Source of the DNA: an uncultured Tenacibaculum sp.
GTDB taxonomy: Bacteria > Bacteroidota > Bacteroidia > Flavobacteriales > Flavobacteriaceae
Length of the DNA: 64,000 nucleotides
NCBI RefSeq assembly: GCF_947499065.1
Contig: NZ_CANMMT010000004.1
Location: 186,001-250,000, forward strand
Direction of reading: 5' to 3'
Position numbers and translations under genes: made by a program. The notes below the pieces were generated by a model. The model was given only the letters and a program-made list of their open reading frames with translations. It ran no database searches and was not told the origin of the DNA. How positions within the stretch are numbered: the first letter of the stretch is position 1; the number at the start of each line of letters is the position of its first letter. Shown here in pieces: positions 61,251 to 64,000 of the stretch.

Positions 61251-63887
61251 ATGAATATTCCATCAAAATATAATTCAAAAGAGGTAGAAGGAAAGTGGTA
61301 CGATTACTGGATGAAACACAATTATTTTCATTCTGAAGTAGATGAAAGAGAACCATATACAATTGTAATACCACCACCGAATGTAACAGGAGTATTGCAT
61401 ATGGGACATATGTTGAATAACACTATTCAAGATGTGTTAATTCGTCGCGCACGTTTACAAGGTAAAAATGCATGTTGGGTTCCTGGAACAGATCACGCAT
61501 CTATAGCAACTGAAGCAAAAGTAGTAGCGAAGTTAAAAGAGCAAGGAATTGATAAAAACGATTTAACTAGAGAAGAGTTTTTAGCACATGCTTGGGAATG
61601 GAAACACGAGTATGGAGGAATAATTTTAGAGCAATTAAAAAAATTAGGAGCTTCTTGCGATTGGGAGCGTACTGCTTTTACTATGGATCCAGCGTTGTCT
61701 GAATCAGTTATTAAAGTATTTGTTGATTTATATAATAAAGGATTAATTTACCGTGGATACAGAATGGTAAACTGGGATCCTGAAGCAAAAACAACTTTAT
61801 CTGATGAAGAAGTAATTCATGTAGAAAAGCAAGGAAACCTTTATTATTTAGAATATAAAATAGAAGGTTCTGAGGATACACTAACTATTGCAACCACACG
61901 TCCTGAAACTATTTTTGGAGATACTGCAATTTGTATCAATCCAAATGATGAACGTTTTACACACTTAAAAGGTAAGAAAGCAATTGTACCTATTTGTAAT
62001 AGAGTAATTCCTATTATAGAAGATGAATATGTTGATGTTGAGTTTGGTACTGGATGTTTAAAAGTAACTCCAGCACATGACGAGAATGATAAGGTCCTAG
62101 GAGATAAACATCAATTAGAAGTTGTAGATATTTTTAATGAAGATGCATCCTTAAACTCATTTGGTTTACATTATGAAGGGAAAGACCGTTTTGTAGTTCG
62201 TAAAGAAATAGCAAAAGAGTTAGAAGAAAAAGGAATATTAGTAAAAACTGAGGTTCACACAAATAAAGTAGGAACTTCAGAAAGAACTAAAGCTGTTATT
62301 GAACCAAGATTATCAGATCAATGGTTCTTAAAAATGGAAGAGTTGGTTAAACCAGCTATCGATGCAGTTTTAGGAGAAGATAGTGAGGTTAAGTTATATC
62401 CAAAAAAGTTTGAGAATACATACCGCCACTGGATGGAAAATATTCGTGATTGGAATATTTCACGTCAATTATGGTGGGGACAACAAATTCCTGCATTTTA
62501 CTACGGAGATGGAAAAGAAGATTTTGTAGTAGCTGAAAATATAGATGCTGCACTTAAATTGGCACAAGAAAAAACAGGTAATAACTCGTTGTCAGAAGCA
62601 GATTTACGTCAAGATGAAGATGCATTAGATACTTGGTTCTCTTCTTGGTTATGGCCAATGTCTGTTTTTGATGGAATCCGTAATCCAGAGAATGAGGAAA
62701 TTAAATATTATTATCCTACAAACGATTTAGTAACTGGGCCAGATATTTTATTTTTCTGGGTAGCACGTATGATTATTGCAGGATACGAATACAAGGATGA
62801 GCGTCCATTTGAAAATGTATACTTAACAGGTTTAGTACGTGATAAGCAACGTAGAAAAATGTCTAAATCGTTAGGGAATTCACCAGATGCGTTAAAGTTA
62901 ATTGACGATTACGGAGCTGATGGAGTTCGTGTAGGATTATTATTAAGTTCTGCAGCAGGAAATGACTTAATGTTTGATGAAGATTTATGTCAACAAGGAA
63001 AAGGATTCGCAAATAAAATTTGGAATGCTTTCCGTTTAGTAAAAGGTTGGGAAGTTGATGCTACAATAGAGCAACCAGAAGCTGCAAAAATTGGATTAGA
63101 ATGGTATAATGCGAAGTTTCAAACAGTACTAGCCGAAATAGAAGATCATTTTTCTAAATATCGTTTATCAGATGCCTTAATGGCAATTTATAAATTAATC
63201 ATGGACGATTTTTCTTCATGGTTATTAGAAACTGTAAAACCAGGATATCAACAACCAATTGATAAGAAAACATTTGATGCAGTAATTGCTATTTTTGAAG
63301 ATAACTTAAAGGTATTACATCCGTTTATGCCTTTCTTATCAGAAGAAGTTTGGCAGCACATTACAGAAAGAACACCAGAGGAAGCTTTAATTATTGCTAA
63401 ATACCCAGAGATTAAAAAGGTAGATACAGCAATTATCAATGAGTTTGAGTTTGCTACAGATGTTGTTTCAGGTATTAGAACAATTAGAAAAGATAAAAAT
63501 ATTTCGTTTAAAGAAGCAGTAGAGTTATTTGTAGTAAATAACGAGAATGTTGGTAATGATTTTGATGTAGTTATTCAAAAGTTAACAAATGCTTCAGTAA
63601 TTAACTATGTGTCAGAAAAGGTAGAAGGAGCTTCGTTTAGAGTAAAGTCTAATGAATATTTTGTTCCTATTTCTGTTGAAAATATTGATGTAGAAGCTGA
63701 AACAAAGAAATTAAATGCAGAATTAAAAAGAGCAGAAGGTTTCTTATTTGGAATTCAAAAGAAGTTATCAAATGAACGTTTTGTAAGCAATGCACCAGAA
63801 CAAGTAATTGCATTAGAACGTAAAAAAGAATCGGATACATTAGCTAAGATTGAAACGATTAAATCGAGTTTAGCATCTTTAGCTTAA
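61251..63887 (+). CDS. valS: Valyl-tRNA synthetase
   Basis: The 878-residue class Ia synthetase has the HIGH variant HMGH at 50-53 in [13 protein letters not shown], a CP1 editing domain ([25 protein letters not shown]), KMSKS at 536-540 and a C-terminal coiled coil (about 810-878: [23 protein letters not shown]) typical of ValRS. It charges tRNA-Val and hydrolyses Thr-tRNA-Val in the editing domain. Length is complete. It is followed by a strong terminator. Confidence 0.98.
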   Translation: MNIPSKYNSKEVEGKWYDYWMKHNYFHSEVDEREPYTIVIPPPNVTGVLHMGHMLNNTIQDVLIRRARLQGKNACWVPGTDHASIATEAKVVAKLKEQGIDKNDLTREEFLAHAWEWKHEYGGIILEQLKKLGASCDWERTAFTMDPALSESVIKVFVDLYNKGLIYRGYRMVNWDPEAKTTLSDEEVIHVEKQGNLYYLEYKIEGSEDTLTIATTRPETIFGDTAICINPNDERFTHLKGKKAIVPICNRVIPIIEDEYVDVEFGTGCLKVTPAHDENDKVLGDKHQLEVVDIFNEDASLNSFGLHYEGKDRFVVRKEIAKELEEKGILVKTEVHTNKVGTSERTKAVIEPRLSDQWFLKMEELVKPAIDAVLGEDSEVKLYPKKFENTYRHWMENIRDWNISRQLWWGQQIPAFYYGDGKEDFVVAENIDAALKLAQEKTGNNSLSEADLRQDEDALDTWFSSWLWPMSVFDGIRNPENEEIKYYYPTNDLVTGPDILFFWVARMIIAGYEYKDERPFENVYLTGLVRDKQRRKMSKSLGNSPDALKLIDDYGADGVRVGLLLSSAAGNDLMFDEDLCQQGKGFANKIWNAFRLVKGWEVDATIEQPEAAKIGLEWYNAKFQTVLAEIEDHFSKYRLSDALMAIYKLIMDDFSSWLLETVKPGYQQPIDKKTFDAVIAIFEDNLKVLHPFMPFLSEEVWQHITERTPEEALIIAKYPEIKKVDTAIINEFEFATDVVSGIRTIRKDKNISFKEAVELFVVNNENVGNDFDVVIQKLTNASVINYVSEKVEGASFRVKSNEYFVPISVENIDVEAETKKLNAELKRAEGFLFGIQKKLSNERFVSNAPEQVIALERKKESDTLAKIETIKSSLASLA

Positions 63888-63908
63888 ATAAATGTTAGTA
63901 TATAATTT

Positions 63909-63934
63909 AAAGCTCCCTTTTGGGAGCTTTTTTT
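63909..63934 (+). terminator. Intrinsic terminator after valS
   Basis: AAAGCTCCC pairs with GGGAGCTTT around a four-T loop, followed by four more T. It lies 22 bases after the valS stop. The remaining 66 bases to the window edge show no recognisable gene start. Confidence 0.9.
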
Positions 63935-64000
63935 ATATTGAAAAGTGTACTTTTGAAATGAAAAAGAAATAAAATTGCTGAGCCTAACTATGTGGTTTCT

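Overview
The window reads as chromosomal DNA of a Bacteroidota bacterium, most likely a marine member of the Flavobacteriaceae; the genus cannot be fixed from the sequence alone. The evidence is strong AT-richness, a SusC/SusD pair, many lipoproteins with short lipoboxes, frequent TTG starts, near absence of Shine-Dalgarno sequences, and promoters of the Bacteroidetes type (TTTG, about 18 bases, TAnnTTTG). I saw no rRNA, tRNA, CRISPR array, insertion sequence or prophage. Genes are tightly packed: the longest gene-free stretch is about 296 bases (48609-48904).

Left part (1-18.2 kb). A coiled-coil secreted protein and a large SF1 helicase lie on the minus strand. A minus-strand RDD membrane protein diverges from a six-gene plus-strand operon: SpoIIM-like, membrane protein, DUF4129, DUF4350, MoxR ATPase, DUF58. 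This is a conserved Bacteroidetes MoxR-type envelope locus. Next come minus-strand housekeeping genes (YggS, a small AAA ATPase, a CCC-motif membrane protein, DUF2752, YbaB). Plus-strand genes follow for a lipoprotein oligopeptidase of the S9 family, a PLP-dependent cysteine/cystathionine enzyme and an AraC regulator. A long palindromic repeat sits between the oligopeptidase and the PLP enzyme.

Middle (18.2-26.4 kb). A GlcG/HbpS-like protein and a wide-pore-type aquaporin are followed by three poorly characterised minus-strand genes, two of them HEAT-like. Then come a DUF1343 (NamZ-type) lipoprotein, an acetyltransferase, a LolC/E-type permease and a cystathionine beta-synthase-like enzyme with C-terminal CBS domains.

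Sugar-utilisation region (26.4-46.5 kb). A GH3 glycosidase and an AraC regulator are on the minus strand. Divergent from them on the plus strand are SusC, SusD, a 1094-residue FG-GAP/ASPIC lipoprotein, a sodium/solute symporter, an SMP-30 lactonase, a second GH3 enzyme, a LacI regulator, a GPH-type sugar permease and an AGE-family epimerase. With two exo-acting GH3 enzymes and no endo-acting hydrolase visible, the locus looks built for short beta-linked oligosaccharides rather than intact polysaccharide. Outer-membrane uptake, trimming by GH3, inner-membrane uptake and epimerisation form a plausible chain.

Right part (46.5-64 kb). Here lie a DUF255 lipoprotein, lipoyl synthase, an unknown membrane protein, an Nramp relative lacking the usual metal motif, and an operon of a small Cys-rich membrane protein, a glycosyltransferase and an ECF sigma factor. 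These are followed by AqpZ, a YHYH/MORN/SCO lipoprotein operon, MurB with an aminotransferase, an aspartyl-protease/PDZ protein, DUF1573 and valyl-tRNA synthetase.

No wholly new system can be proven from sequence alone. The most informative leads are the 21-bp-periodic repeat between the araC and susC genes, the long palindrome near 16.2 kb, the altered Nramp motif, the two contrasting aquaporins and the FG-GAP/ASPIC protein inside the sugar locus.
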